From Acridotheres tristis (taxonomy: Eukaryota; Chordata; Aves; Passeriformes; Sturnidae), in the NCBI GenBank assembly GCA_037013685.1, contig CM072899.1:6862479-6926478 (forward strand): 64,000 bases of DNA. The letters are read 5' to 3'. The notes under the pieces were generated by a model, which saw only the letters and a list, made by a program, of their open reading frames with translations, was not told where the DNA came from and made no database searches. The translations under genes and the position numbers were made by a program. Positions 1 to 14,200 of the stretch are shown piece by piece (the first letter of the stretch is position 1; every line of letters starts with the position of its first letter).

Positions 1-2080
1 TGCCAGGATGGGTTTTAATTGTTTAGTACCACACACTACCTGGGCAGGAATGCCAGGTCCTCTATGGTACCTGCTGCAAAACAGCCCCAAACCCAAAACA
101 CCTCCCCTGACATCCAAGACTGCCACCACAGGAAAGAGTGAGCAGCAGATTGCAAACACAGTTATTAAGAATCTAACAATAAATTAATGTATTTAAATAA
201 ATAACCTTCAAGTATCTCCCTTTCCCAGCTGCTGCTTCTCCACAACCAGTTTTTTCATTTTTCCTTATTTGTTACTAATCCTTTCAAAACCCCCTTGTAG
301 TCAGCACACAAGTAGTTCTTTAATCAATTTCCACAGGATTTAAAATTCTTCCCTAAAATACATGAGTTTTCCCCCAAGAGATGTAAAATAGCCTCTGAAG
401 CATCAAGCATACTGCCATTCCAAGCCTGCAGACAGACTGGGGTTTTCTGTGCTGTGTAGAGGCAAACTGAAATTAAGGACACTCCCATCGGGTTTGCTTG
501 AGCTATTCAGAGCCCTCTCAGACCAGTAAAACTTTTGAGAACAGTGTGGGAAAACTGATAGAAGCAGGACACTAAATTATTCATGGAGCAGAACCACAAG
601 CAAAAATGGAGCCAGGGAGAACAACTGCTGGAATGTCTCCCCTCATCACCCGGATTAGGATGTTCACCCCATCCTTGCTCAGGTAAACCCAAATGCAAGG
701 GCTTGACATCTCAAAAAGACTGTGGTGTAACATCCAAGCTCAACCTTCTGGTACCATTCCCCAGTGAACTTGTCAAGGGGTATGGTTGGTAACTGTCCTG
801 TAAATCTGTTAGGCACTGAAATATAAATATGGCAAAGTTATTATGGAAGGACAGTAGAGTGTCTTAGATGGTAATTGGGCCATGGAGAGATTATAACATC
901 CACACTATGAACACTAATCTCTGTGTAGCCTGTTGATGACATGACAAGACCTGCACTGATTAAAAGGCAGGTATTGAGTCATTCTTTTGCTATTAAAAAA
1001 TAATTCTTATTTGAAATAAACTTCAGAAAAGCCACAGTGGTGACAAACAAGAGCATCAGACAGAGGTAAGCAGTACAGATCAGCAGTGCCTCAAGATGCA
1101 CTGTGGGTCAGCTTTCTCAAAAATATAAGACAACAGTTTTCCAGCTGTTTAGGTTTACCCTGAATGACAAAAAAGAAAAGCTTCAGTTTTTCAAAAAAGT
1201 TATAAAGCAAATTCAAAATAAATACCACACCACAACAGTATTGCAAAGTTTAATAAAAACTTTGGTAAACAAAGGATTAATAAAGAATTGTGTATTGAAA
1301 AATGCAAATAAAAAGGGGAAGAATCACCACCTAATTTCTTCTTTTTTCCCTCTCTCTGCCCATTCTCTACCTAGAAATTAGATTTACATCTTTAACACCA
1401 TATTCTTCTTCTTCAGCATGAACAATGTTCCTTAGAAGACCTGATCACATAGTATAATACTGTGTCATGACTTCAGATAAGCTCACCTATCCAAATGCCT
1501 GCCTGGCTTTCATCTTCCTAATGCTTCTATTCACGCCAGATTGGGAATTAAATGTTTTCCCCTGTAGCTATTTCTTTACACCTAGCAAATTTTAAATGTT
1601 GTATGCTGACCGTCAGACTCAGTTCTGCTACAAAAGAAAAGATGCTGACAATGAAAACTTGCTAAAAAGCTGTTAGTGAACCAAAATACAAAGGGGGCTA
1701 CACACTAAGCATAAAGTTCTGAAGATGGGAGTAAAAGAAAGGCCTTGAAATGGAAAGAACTCCACACAAAAGAGATCAACAAGAGGGAATTGACTTTGTT
1801 TTGAGCTGGCGGTAGGAGGAAATATCACAGTGTACACGAAAATAATAATGTCAGCTAAGGAAATCACGTTCTTTGATTAAGAAACTAGAGGATAAAAAGA
1901 CACTGAGCACAAATATTTTTCTTATGTACTGCATGACTAACTAATGACATCCACTGCCATGACACGAGAGCTTTGTAAGATTAAAAACTAAAATTATAAG
2001 CTCATATTTAAACTGGCCAACTACCTAGCCCCTCTCTGCTGATGGAACAGAAAGGAGGGAGCTCCTGGAGCTGTCTCTGA

Positions 2081-2127
2081 TGTCACACCCGTGTCTCACC
2101 TGTACCTGCACACCTACAGGTGTGACA
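2081..2127. promoter_or_regulatory. nested inverted repeats containing T-box half-sites and E-boxes
   Basis: TGTCACACC (2081-2089) pairs with GGTGTGACA (2119-2127), and CACCTGTA (2097-2104) pairs with TACAGGTG (2115-2122). The motifs match T-box half-sites (AGGTGTGA) and CAGGTG E-boxes. Binding is a guess from motif shape only. Confidence 0.35.
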
Positions 2128-3066
2128 ACCCACGTGCTTCCCTTTGGCAAACAGGACACTCTACACTGAGTGCCCACCTGCAGGAAAAACTCAAGAAATG
2201 AGAGCAGCACGGGGCTCTGCCTGCATAGCTAGCACCCCTCTTCCTGTTCTGAGGTTTTAAGCACACAATTTTTAACTCTTTCACAATGGAAAAGGACGGT
2301 GGGAAAAAATCAGTGGTATTGCAATATTTTTCAAATTTCCAAAGTTTCCAACAGTCTCTTGAAATGTAAATATGTAATTTGTAACATCACTTGAAAGCAA
2401 ATAACTTGGTTTCTTCTTTTAAGTCAAATCCTAACATTACTTTACCCAAATTTAACGTTTTTAGGCATTAGTAAGTTTTGAAGGATAAAAAAAGGATAAT
2501 CGCTCCTTATTTTATTATCACTGGTCAATCACAATTGGCATAAAACAACAGTTTTCATGTTTAAAAACACTAACCACGTTAACTTTACACTAATTAAAAA
2601 TTTACTGCAGCAAAATCCTAGGGAAATCACTAATACAGTCAAATGAGGGCACAGACCTACTGTGCCTGCACAATAGTGTCTTTCAAATTAAATATTACCA
2701 GCCTTTTCACACTTCCTTTTGAAAGAATGGAGCAACGCTGTAATTAGGATGTGCTAACTAAAATGTTTGTGCAGTTTAACCTTTTAAATGAAAAACATGA
2801 CTGCACTTGACACATGCAGGCTGTGGCTGCATTTCCCATTTCCTGCGGGGCTCAGACAAACAGCACAGACCCTCCTGCCCACAGCCAGAGCTGTAACACG
2901 AGTGTTTGCCCTCGGATTTCTACATCACACGGGTGAGCACACTCAGAAAAACCGCTAAAATGAACACGCTCTTACTAGTTTCTTTAATTAACATCTTGAT
3001 TAACAGCTGCTGATTTATCTAAGGGGCTGACCAGGCTGCCATCGGCTGTTTAACGTTTGATTGCTA

Positions 3067-3083
3067 TTTTTTTTTTTTTTTTT
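3067..3083. repeat. poly(T) run, 17 nt
   Basis: An uninterrupted T17 on the plus strand borders the CpG-rich island on its left. Confidence 0.9.
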
Positions 3084-3089
3084 CTTCCT

Positions 3090-3645
3090 CTTGCCAGTCT
3101 GAGCCGTGGCTTTTTGGGGCTGTTTCTTCAGGGAATCACCCAAGGCAGAGTCGGGCCCTGCCTGCGGCTCTGCAGGCTCGGAGCCCCGGGGTCTGTCCCT
3201 GCCCTGGCCAGCTCGCTGCCTGCTGCTCCTGGAGCGGTGCCACACGGCTCCGGTGACATTTCAGAAGGGCTCACGGGGCCGCTCGCAGCGCTTAATCCCT
3301 CGCTGTGGGATTTTCCACGCCGTGCACACAGCCCGGGCAGCGCTCGGCCGCATCCGGCCGGGCCGGCCTGGGGCACCCGGCGGCCACCGGAGCCGTGCCC
3401 AGCCTGGCTTCAGCGCAGGCCTGCTGCCAGCCACGGGCACCGGCACACACAGCTGCGGTGCCAGGCTCTGTGCACGCTCCTCGATTGCCACGGACAGCGG
3501 CCAGGCCTCGCCAGCGGCTCCAGGGCCATTTCTCCACCGAACGTGGCTGTCACCAGCCACCCTCCTTGGGCTGACACGGCCCAGCCTGAGGGCACCCAGC
3601 ATCCCCAGAGCTGCAGCTCCCTGGGTTTTCCGTGAGCGACACAAT
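3090..3645. promoter_or_regulatory. isolated intronic CpG-rich island
   Basis: About 550 bp of strongly GC-rich sequence stands out from AT-rich surroundings. By eye it holds roughly 45 CpG dinucleotides, densest at 3255-3400. Frames stay open on both strands (for example 3057-3635 plus, 3261-3644 minus) because stop codons are rare in GC-rich DNA; their translations (Pro/Ala/Arg/Gly-rich) look like no known protein. A T17 run followed by CTTCCTCTTGCCAG at 3067-3097 mimics a plus-strand splice acceptor at its left edge. It could be an internal or antisense promoter, an enhancer, or an old insertion; no repeat family was recognised. Confidence 0.5.
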
Positions 3646-4889
3646 CCCTGCCACCCTGCAATCCCTGCATACCCCTGATCTGCTTTTCCAGCTGCAAAAA
3701 CTCACTGTTTACTGTCCTGAATTCCAGTTGGGTCTCCACATCCTAAGTCTCCACGCTCTGAGGTCTGACTGTCAAGGTTTTGGATTTCCACCCAAAACCA
3801 GCACATGGACACTAAAATCTAATTTTTACCAAATGATTAATTTCTGAACCATTTCCTAAGTAACCACTTTTAAAAATTACAGTGTATCTGCTGACAAAAG
3901 GAATATGAAAAACCAGTTTGTGGCTTTTGCTCTTATTTTAAGTTACCATAATCAAAGCCGAATTTTTTGGTCTTCCTCACTTATCAAATTACAGACAAAT
4001 TCATTTTAAAACCAAGAAAGTTTCTTTTTCACTAAAATAAGAAGTTTGCTAAGAAGAGAGGCAGCTGGCTTGTACAAGCACCTTTGTGTATTAGCATCAG
4101 TGTGTTAGCATACTACTTTTCTTCATTAAGAAGATTTAAACAGAAGAAGGGAGTACCATTTCAGCAGACTGGGCTTTGTTAGAGTTGGGGTTTTTTTCTC
4201 TATTTAAAGAAACTTGCAGAAACCTGGAGGTTACTGCTCCCATTACCAAGCTTAGAAATTAATACTAAATCCTAAACCACAGATACTAAATAGTAACATT
4301 CCCATGTCCATGCACTCAGAATAGAAGACAACAACCAGCTCCTCTGTGGCTCCAAATTTCAAGAAGTCGACAGCTCATGTCGCTTATCCATTAATTGTTA
4401 AGGACAACTCAGGAATACAAAGACATTTCCTTGGATTATGCTGTTTTAAAAACACTACTCCTTCCACCACTAAAATTAGTACCAGAGGCATGCATGTTTT
4501 TGGAGCATTTATTTCTACTGTACACTCCTCTACTTCACACCCATAATTAAAACTGGGTAAGTCTCCAACAGATTTTAGTGGTTCACAAAATTCTTGACTT
4601 CAAAATACTATGTGGGGAACCAGCACTGATGTATTTGTTAGAAACTAGAATTCTTAGCCTTTGATTTGGCCCATTCTTATTTTAGGGACAAGAGGGCAGG
4701 TAAGTTTTATTTTGTTGCTTATTCCACAAATAAACTGAGCAAGAGCAGGCAATGTAATTCCCATATAGAACAATGCAGAAAGCTGTCTTCCTTCTGGGTA
4801 AGAGTGAGGACAAAGAACCCAACTGCTAAGAAACGCCAGCAGCTGGGCATCAAGGCAGGATCTGGAATGGAAGGGAGAGGCATGACGGG

Positions 4890-4908
4890 ACACACACACA
4901 CACACACA
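4890..4908. repeat. (AC)n microsatellite
   Basis: A perfect AC dinucleotide run of 19 nt, in intronic DNA. Confidence 0.95.
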
Positions 4909-5075
4909 GGGAGAGAGCAGCCTCGGCCCAGGGGAAGGCACACAATGGCACAGAGAATACAATGGGATTTTTTGCCTGTCTGTGTTATAGCAGGAGCATA
5001 TATTCCAACTGCCTCGATCCATGCATTTTTACCTACTGTTTTGCAGTGTCTAAAGGCTTCCGAGTAAACACTGTG

Positions 5076-5100
5076 CATTTCAAGGTTTCACCTTGAAATG
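5076..5100. repeat. perfect 10-bp stem hairpin
   Basis: CATTTCAAGG (5076-5085), loop TTTCA, CCTTGAAATG (5091-5100). Every base of the 10-bp arms pairs. The flanks repeat TGTGCAT on both sides (5072-5078 and 5104-5110), although this direct repeat overlaps the left arm. It is too short for a typical miRNA precursor, and its origin is unknown. Confidence 0.85.
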
Positions 5101-6263
5101 GATTGTGCATGTGGCACAGTGAAATCACGTGCTGCCAGTGTACTGTGACAAATGCAGAAGTAATTTTACTCAACGTAGTAAAAGCAACCCATTATGTAAG
5201 GCAATGAAATTAGTAAGTTCTTTTCCTGGTACTAAATATTGCAAGAGATTTTATTTTCTATCAACAGTACTTGAAGCCATTGAAAAAAAAACCCCGAAAC
5301 ATCAACAACATTAGATTCAATATAAACACTCATACCATCAGTTAATACCTGAGTTCAGGAGCCTAAAATTAGCCCTGCAAGCTGTGATAATGCACTGTGC
5401 AGATCCATACACAAAGAACACCCACCTGCACACACTGCTCGCTCCCAGGGAATGAGGCTGCAGAGAGGAGACTCCTGCTCTGACATCAGGACAGTGAAGG
5501 AGGGAGAGAAGCAGTTTGATATGAATCACTGCAGAGAACCTAATTTCCAGGTCTTTGGTGTTACACAATCACCCAAGAAGGACAACTTGAACTGTGCCAA
5601 AAGCATTGCAATGGAAGAAAGTTTGCTTCCTACCACTCCAGCTAAAGAACAGCATCAACCCCCTCTTTTTTATTTTCTCACTGAACACATATAACACAGA
5701 AAGGTATTTATATAATTTGTGATGCTATCACTATACACACACACATACACTAGCTCCATGGTATGAATGAGTACTGCAGTATGTCAAGAAACTGAAAACA
5801 AACAAACAAGAATAAAATTGGAAGAGTGGAGAGAATCCAGAAGTTGAAGTATCCTTATCCTGCATACTTTGCATTGCCAGAAAAACTGATTTTAAGAATA
5901 AAAATTCTCCAGCCAATCTTTTACTTGCATTACATTTCTTGTCTTGTTTTATAAAATGAGATAAATGCAGCTTTATCATATCTCCTTCCACTTGTCTACA
6001 TTACAGTGTTCTGTATTTCAAAATTAGGCTAATTTTAGTTAAACTGAAGAACTGGATTTGAGATGGTGCCCTCCCACCCCCTGCTGGGAGATGTCCTGAA
6101 GATACTGGTGTTTATCATTAACAATAAAATCAGCATTCAGACAGCAAAGGTAGGAATTGTCGGTGCTCTTACAGAAGGAAGGCAGGAAGATCTTTGCTGG
6201 CTGGACACCATGAGCACATTCCAGCCCAGCTGTGCACGTGTCTTATTAAATTGGCTAGCAGGG

Positions 6264-6282
6264 AAAAAAAAAAAAAAAAAAA
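6264..6282. repeat. poly(A) run, 19 nt
   Basis: An uninterrupted A19. It could be the tail of a degraded retroposed sequence to its left, but I recognise no parent element. Confidence 0.9.
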
Positions 6283-9200
6283 GACAAAACACAACATGAA
6301 ACCTGAAGCTATGTCTGTGCACAGAGCAGGAGGTGCTGCAATGGGAGAGTGATGGCAAAACACACAGGACTAAGCCACAGACAACCAGGCTTGATTGTCT
6401 TCACCACATATTAAGACTCACTTATCCTTTCTCAAAATCCAGCAAACTCAGGCACCAATTTCACAACCACTTTAAACTGGCTGGTGCGAGCTAATACTGC
6501 CACGGGCAAAAAGCATTCCTGCCCTCTCCCCCAGTCCTGACCACTCAGTCTGAGCCTCTGCACCATCTGCTCTGTCCACGACAAAGAGCAGAACCATGGG
6601 CTCTAAGGCCTGACAGTGTCACAAACCAAACGCCTGCTTGTGCCAAAGCTGGCAGTGAACTGAGCGAGGACTAGCAAGAATTAAACTGTGACTTGATCCT
6701 AGGGAGAGGGCTGCAGGGTGTAAGAACTGGGCACAAAAACGAACTGGGTTGTGAGCTGCAGTAATGATCAGTTTGCCAGTTCTTAGAAGCTTTGAGGGGT
6801 ACATAGAAAAAATCCAATTTCCAAGGAATTCCATCTGATTGATATAAACAGTGCATAAGCTGGGCTTGCTTACACTGCAGCCTGCTTATGTTTACATTTA
6901 GTATGTCTAAGATGACTTTGTTGTAAATATTTTGCTTTTAAGAGATTGTTTGGTTATTGGCTACTATTATTATTCTTCCTGGAAGGAAGAGAATAATGGG
7001 CCTTGAGCCAACATCAAATATCTTAAAGTTGATCAATTGAGGACTCCAGTGTGGGTACTTAGAAAATCAACTTTGCTGCTGTGGGAAGTGCGTAGAAAGA
7101 ACCCCCTCATGAGCTACATGATATCACAAAGCCAGCCTTAGTAAAGGAGCAGCAAAATCATAAAAGAAGTCGTGCCACTGCCTTGTATTTGGAAACGACT
7201 GCTCTGAAGTACCAGCATGAATTAAATTCCCAGAACCTCCAGAACCACAAGGCAACGGATTTTGAAATACGTGATTTTTTTCTTCTCTAGCAGCTGCCAC
7301 TTTGCAGAGTGTTTTACATGCTGCAGAACAAAACAAATATATTGGGCAAGATTACTGGTTTTGATGTTTTCTTTTCCAAGTGAGCAAGCTCAGAAGTTCC
7401 TCAGGTTTCAGAAAACTGGAGCGAGTCCAAAATAAAATAGATGACTGAGTACGGAGGAACAACTTGACAGGCTTGTTGGTGCACAATCAACTGACAGCAT
7501 TTTATGCCTTAGTATCAACTCCACTTACACAACATGCTTGTTTACACCAGAAATACAAAATATAACTGCTACTCATGTAGCACGTGTGTCCACATAGAAT
7601 GAAGGTTTCTGTACAGAATTATGTCATTTCCAGGGACTAAAAATCAGGAAAGGACATTGAGTCCATTAGATTTCAAGTGTACAGCCACAGCTATTGTGAA
7701 TCTCTGCCATCTGGACAACTGGGACAGGGCAGAGGAAATAGCAAACAGCCCAGGAGCTCTGCAGGGCTTTCAGCACATCATAACTATCTGCCAACTCCAG
7801 CCTCCCCGGATATGTTCTTGCAATTACAGAAAAAGGGGATGAGTGTGGCCCTAAAGGTCAGTGCCCATCTTTAATCTGATTAGAGACCAATTCTACAGAG
7901 AGAAAAACTTGGCATTGACCAGTTCCTAGGCGTCACCAGGTGTCATTCTCAGTCTGTGGCAAGCAAGATGTGAGCATCAAGCCTTGCAATACCACACACA
8001 TATGTAAGTTTATATAATTTCTATTGCTATAAACCAGTCCCAGGTATTTTTAGAAACTAGCTGGTGGATTGCTTCTTGACCCACATGATGACCTTTGGTC
8101 ACATAGTACATGTCACTGTGATGGAGAGGGGATTGAACTGTGGCAGTTTAAAAACCTTTCCTCTGACCTGAGAGGCCAGGAGAGGGCCAGTGTGGCATCT
8201 TTCCAGGCATATACATGGTTACATGTGGCTTGTCAGAGGCTGCAAGCCAAAATGAAACTGAAGAAAACGAGTGCTAGCTAGTCCCATGCCAATGAGCAGG
8301 GCCAGAGCTTTTACAGAGTACTACAAGGCTTCTCATTATAATCTAGAAAATTGAAAGAAGTAAAAACAATTACTTCATGAAGCCCACCGTAATACAGCAG
8401 AAAATCAAAATGCTTAAGAACTCAGGTGACAACTTCAGCCACATAGTAACAAAAGAAACACAGCCAATTTTCTTCTTAGCAAGGAGAAGAGTCATGAATT
8501 CCATGTGAATACCATATGTACCATCACACAGTGATGAACAGCTCTTAAAACTCTCTGTGTACATCACATACTCCAACCCAGCTCTACAGATAATCCACAA
8601 ACATCGGAAAGTTTTAGGCTCAAAGGTGGAAGAGTGCCCCGAATGGGACACACCTTCTACCTAATGCACAGAAATCACCACATTGATCCACAGAAACCAG
8701 GGGTTTTCCAAGAACCAGACATGACAAACAGGTTCTTTGCAACCAGCAGAGTCACACAGCGAGGACACAGCACAAAACCACTCCTGGCCTGGCAGAGGGA
8801 GAAAATCCTGTGGGGTAAAAACACAACTAGGTGATCTGGCTAAAAGAGAAGGCTTCCTTTCAGAAAGCCACTTTGTATATAATTGTGAATTAAAGGTTTT
8901 CTGACAATCTCGCCAAAAAACAAGTTAAAAGTCAGTTATGTAGGAACTGCTTCAACCCTGCAGGAGTCTGGTCTAATTGCATCCTTTACAAAGCAGTGCA
9001 GAGGGACAGTGTCATACCAACCTGGGCAACTCGTTATCTGGGGAAGAGAGAACAGAAAATAGGACAAGAATCTCTTAAGAGAGGTCCTTCTTTCTCTAAT
9101 ACACCTTGGTGAAACAAAACATCATTGCTGTCTTTGTGGCCAGCAGTACTCTCTGACACAGCAGAACTTGCATAAGGCATCAGAATAGGCAAAATTTATC

Positions 9201-11253
9201 AGGAGTTTACATATTAGACACACTATGTTTTTTCCTACTTTTTTTGGCATTGTTGAAAAGATTAACCCGCTTCCCAGCTGCACAACAACTACAGGAACAT
9301 CTACACAAATTATAGAGTAAAAAGAGTTATTTTCTATACAAACACTACATTATGTATTTGTTTCATCAATATCAGATAATAGGATTGGAAGTAATTTGTC
9401 TGTTACTCCCTGCGATAGCTAATGATGGCCTATTAGACAATAATATTATCACAAACTCACATAAAATTACATAAAATATTTATCTATTTGTTTATTTTCT
9501 ACATTTTTAAAATAGCTTTGTAATTGTTCCATATTGTTATGGAGCTCTGACAGAGTTGGATAATGCAAGAGCTAATCAAAGACTGCTACTGAAAAGCTGT
9601 TTGAATCTTTGTTACAGGTAGACAAAACACACTACTTAGAAATCTAAATTGCCTTCCAGGCCATTTACGTTACTTGGATATAATTATTTAGTGTTAGAAT
9701 TAAGCCTAATGAGAAGCTTTAAAAGATGGCATTAATTGTATTATTTTGAATGTGAAATTGACTCTACGATATTTTTTAACTTAAAAACAAGTCATGTGGT
9801 TATTGATTGCTATTCGTCAATAAACTTACAGATTTCATTGTATAGAAAGTGTTATATACTCCCTCTTCTGGTTATATCTTAAAAACACAGTTTCTAGACT
9901 TAAAGCGTATCGTATGTTAGATTTTAAGTGTATCATATTGCTTGGAAGAAAAAAAACCTCAAGGCAGTATCATGTTTCTTTTTAAAAAATCAGCAAACTG
10001 GTGATCAAAACCAAATAAGTAACAGGTGAGAACTACTTGACATAATGCCCAACTAAGTAGCAGCTACTTTTTAGCTGTGCTTAAACCAAAATGTTATAGA
10101 TTTCTTTTAATTTGTTAAGAAAAATATTGTCCCAAATTTTTCCAAAAGTTTGACTCATGCCTAATGCCTGGTTACCATTCTGTGCACTATTGCTGTCGGT
10201 GAGAACATAGATTTTAAAATGCTGTCAACTTTTCCTGAGGTGGCAGATGAAATTCCTACAAAATATTGTTTTTATGTTGGTCCAGTATAGATAACTGTCT
10301 TCCACCTAGTACACTACACCGTGTCTTCTCTGGGGGCATTCTTCTAATAGCAAAAGCTGCTGAAGGCTACATATACATCCTACTGTCTAAAAACCAATAT
10401 TCACAGTATACAAAATGAGAATTGTGAAATAGCACGAAGAAATCCAAACAGAAACAGTAAAAGCAATGCATATGAAATCAAAAGATGAACTATTAATAAG
10501 TGCATACACATGCATACATCCATCTCTTCCCTTGATGCTCAGTGACAAAGCCAGGAGCTGTGTCTCAAGTAAGACACACCCTTGTTGCCCTCACCCTCCA
10601 CCAAAATGTGCAAAATCCAACCACAGCATTACACAAACCACATTAATAGTACTGTTGCCAAAACATTGAGAGAGGAAAATCTTGTGGAAAAAGCTTTTGT
10701 TTGTTTTGCCCTGTTTAGCCTCTCTTCCTTTCCACCACTTTTACCCCTCTTTACAGAGTAATAAAACCAGCATTGTACGAACTTCATTCTTCCTCCTCCA
10801 AGGTACTTTTGTCCTACCTTCCTTATTTAGCTTCCTCCTTATTGTCTTCATCTATTTCTTTTTACATGTATTTCACTCAAGTTCTTTGTTTTACATTTCC
10901 TTTTTTAGCTATTCCCTGGTGTCCTCTCTTTCCCCTCCTCGGACACACACACACAGACTGCAAACCACTTAATTCCAACTGTGCCGAGGCAGCCCTGCCC
11001 AAGCTGCCATCCCCCTCCTGCCAAAGCTGGGCACCACTACCCCAGCCAGGTACTGCACAGCCAGCTGTACTGGGTGCACTGGTATCTTTGCAAAAAGTAA
11101 TGTAAATGATGGTAACTGATGGGATTTCCTATCTGACCTATGAAGTTGTGCTTGCAGAGAAAAAGAGACCATCCCAAACACAGCAGTTGTTCAAGAGGCA
11201 GATGCTGGGATAAGAGGGTACAGTCTGTGCAGCTGGAAACTATGCACTTCCAT

Positions 11254-11265
11254 GGGGGGGGGGGG
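11254..11265. repeat. poly(G) run, 12 nt
   Basis: An uninterrupted G12 on the plus strand, a likely polymorphic and error-prone site. Confidence 0.9.
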
Positions 11266-14200
11266 AAGGCAAAAAAACAACCAAAATTATTTTCTTCATG
11301 ACAGTTCAATACTCAAAACAATTTTACAAGCTTCCCAGAATACTCCTCCCTGGAATCACAAAGCACTGTGGTATTCATCTGAGGTTTGCAGTTCTTGGAA
11401 TAATCTACACAGTTCATGAGAATACACACTTCTCCCCAAAAAACAAATGAGAAAGTCCTTATAAATAATACATCTGCATGTGGTTTGCTTTTGAAATTAA
11501 ACTACTACTAATTCCACCCTCCAACACCAAGTTCGTATCTTCATGGCTCTCACACATACATTCCCATCTCTCCAGAACAGCAGAAATTCGTCCCTTTTTT
11601 ACTTCAACTCAGGCTTCCTCCAGCTCCCCAGCTCTTGAACAGGTTGCAGCTTCATTCTCCTGCACTCAGCTCAGGGCAGTGTGCCAGACCCTGTGTGCCC
11701 ATGGCCTGCCCTCAGTGTGTGCCATCTCCCCTGGCTGTGCTCCAGCCCGAAGGAGTGGCTTAGGCGGTAGAAAGAACCCTTTTAGCTGTGAAGGAAACCT
11801 TCCAAGGATGTGGATCACGTAAGCTGACACAGAACAGCCTTCCCTGACCCTGCAGAAAATCAGGAGTGATGGCTGGGAGAGCTGTGTCCTGCTCCATGCG
11901 CTGTTCCTCTCACAAAATGAGTTCTGAGTGATGAAACTCAACCTTGACTTCTAGATTGGTTAAGTCCTCTCATTGTCAGTAATGTTTAATTGTAGACTTG
12001 ATTCAGCTATCTCATCTGGCTTCTTTCAAAGTGAAACTATAGTCAAATACACTCAATAGCAATTTTATTGGAATTACTTGTTCTCTTTAGATCTTATTCC
12101 AATCTGTTGATCAACACACTTTCTCCCTCTTGCTGAACAACTATTTCTGTGATACAAGAGAACAAGGCACTGCTTCTTCTTTTCCCACAAAGATAAATAT
12201 TTGTATTTTTTTCTTCCCACTTGTTCTTCCCCATCAACATTTATTTTGAAAAGCAAGCAGTCAGTCCTAGTGTCCAAGCAAACATCCAGCAAGGAAATCA
12301 CTATAAAGGAGCAGAGTTCTCATAGAACCATTGCATAATTTTGTATGTTAGACTTGTTTTAAATATTTTAACATTTCAGTAAAAATAGAAGAAAAAAAAA
12401 CTACTCTCTCTTCAGCCAATATTAAGCCAAAAGGATTTTTGCATCTAGGTCTTCTGCTATGGCAGAACAGCATAAAATTCATTTCACATTAACCAAAGGT
12501 TAGAAGAGCCTAAAGCACATCAAGCACTTGAAGTTTGTACTGTTTTAACACACACAGTGCTGTAGAGAGAATAACATAAGTTACATGATAAGCAGTAAAC
12601 TGAAAAATCAGTTTATCTTAATTTGAAGCTGAACATCACCTTTTTTCTTATCTGATACTTAAAAATTGCTTTGTCTTCAACCAGAGCTTGACAAACTCAT
12701 GTACCCACAAAAGAGGAGGAAGTTTTACTAGAAAACTGCCATCAACTTCTCAGACTCCCTGTGCCTTCATGTAATAAACAAAGACCATAGCCATTCTGTG
12801 TACAAAAATAATCTTCTGCATGTGAACAGTTTGTGATGATACAAGTAACCACAGCACTGAACTCCACCGCTCTGTAAAATCTGCATGGCACATTTGGTAT
12901 TCAGCTAATGGCTTGGGGGTGCACATTTCAAAGCTCAAAATATGTTTACAGAGTTTATTTCCACATTATAATAATTTCTGATTTAATGATGTATTATTTA
13001 AAAATGACTAAATAGCTGAAACTTTTCCTTCTGAAATGGATCCTGTGCTGACCCCTGAGCACATTTCCTGCTATATGCCAAGATGATTCTTGCAAAAGCT
13101 ACAGAATTTCACAAATCTGTACCAAGAAGTTAAACTAGTTGTTGCTGAACCCACAAATTAAGATCCAGCTGCTGGTACTTGGATTGTGTGAACTACTGTG
13201 AGAGGACTGTGCATTTAAACAGAAGCTCCTCAACAGAAGCCAATGATAATTTGTTAAAACATATACATTAACTGGAGTCATAATATGCCAAATGCCACCT
13301 GTGCATGTTTGGCAATATGCTTGGCAGATTGCTCCAACACATCTGTGCCACACCACAGAATATTCAGGTTTTATTTTTGTTATTAGACTTCTACAGAAGA
13401 TCACTGATACCCAAGAAAATTCTTATGATTTACAAAAAACCTTTTTGCACTGCTTTAAAAAGACTTAAGTGAACAGTGGACATTAATTACTGAAACAAAT
13501 TGCTTGCTGCCAAAAGTATGCCGGCCATAATGAAGGCTTATCCCTCCAAAATGAGGATGAGCTCAAGCAGTCTCCCATGAGAAAAAAACCCCACATATAC
13601 AAAAAAACCACCCAACCCAAAAACCAAGCAACAAACAACCCAGTCCTCAGGTCCAATGGCTTTGGAACAAGATTCAGTACATTCCTTTCTTTTCTTATCA
13701 GCTTCAAATGCTGCCTTGTACAGACACTTTATCTTTCACTTTGTAATCCATGAATCCATGCTAAACAAACTCTCTTATTCTACTCTAAGCAAGCAATACA
13801 TACACAACTTGAAAACATTGAATACTGACAGATTTTTCAGAACAATTAGCCACTGCTAAATTTAACAAAAATACGGTAGGACAAATTTATATTCCATTTA
13901 TAGTGTGAGAATAACCCAAACATGCAACACTGCAGGGACTGTTAATACTTGTTATGCATGATACACATCCAAAATACATCAATGCACCTGCAGAGATAGT
14001 TAAGAGATCATTTTTCTCAATTAAAATCATAAGGATCACGTGTTTGTGTTCTCTCTGAATCCAAGCACTTACCACCAACACAAAAAAACACCTTTAGGAC
14101 TCTCGAAGTGGAGACCTGCAAATAAAAGGGGGGTGTGGGCCCTGGCAGAGGGAGGAAGGACCTCGGTTATACAATTAGATGGAGAATCACAAAAGACCTC

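Noticed and set aside
3057..3678. 190-192-codon plus-strand frames in the CpG-rich block
   Set aside because: Several overlapping frames are open on both strands with Pro/Ala/Arg-rich content; this is typical of GC-rich DNA rather than a gene.
6956..6998. Imperfect inverted repeat ATTATTCTTCC...GGAAGGAAGAGAATAAT
   Set aside because: Needs bulges to pair and lies in low-complexity sequence; not distinct from background.
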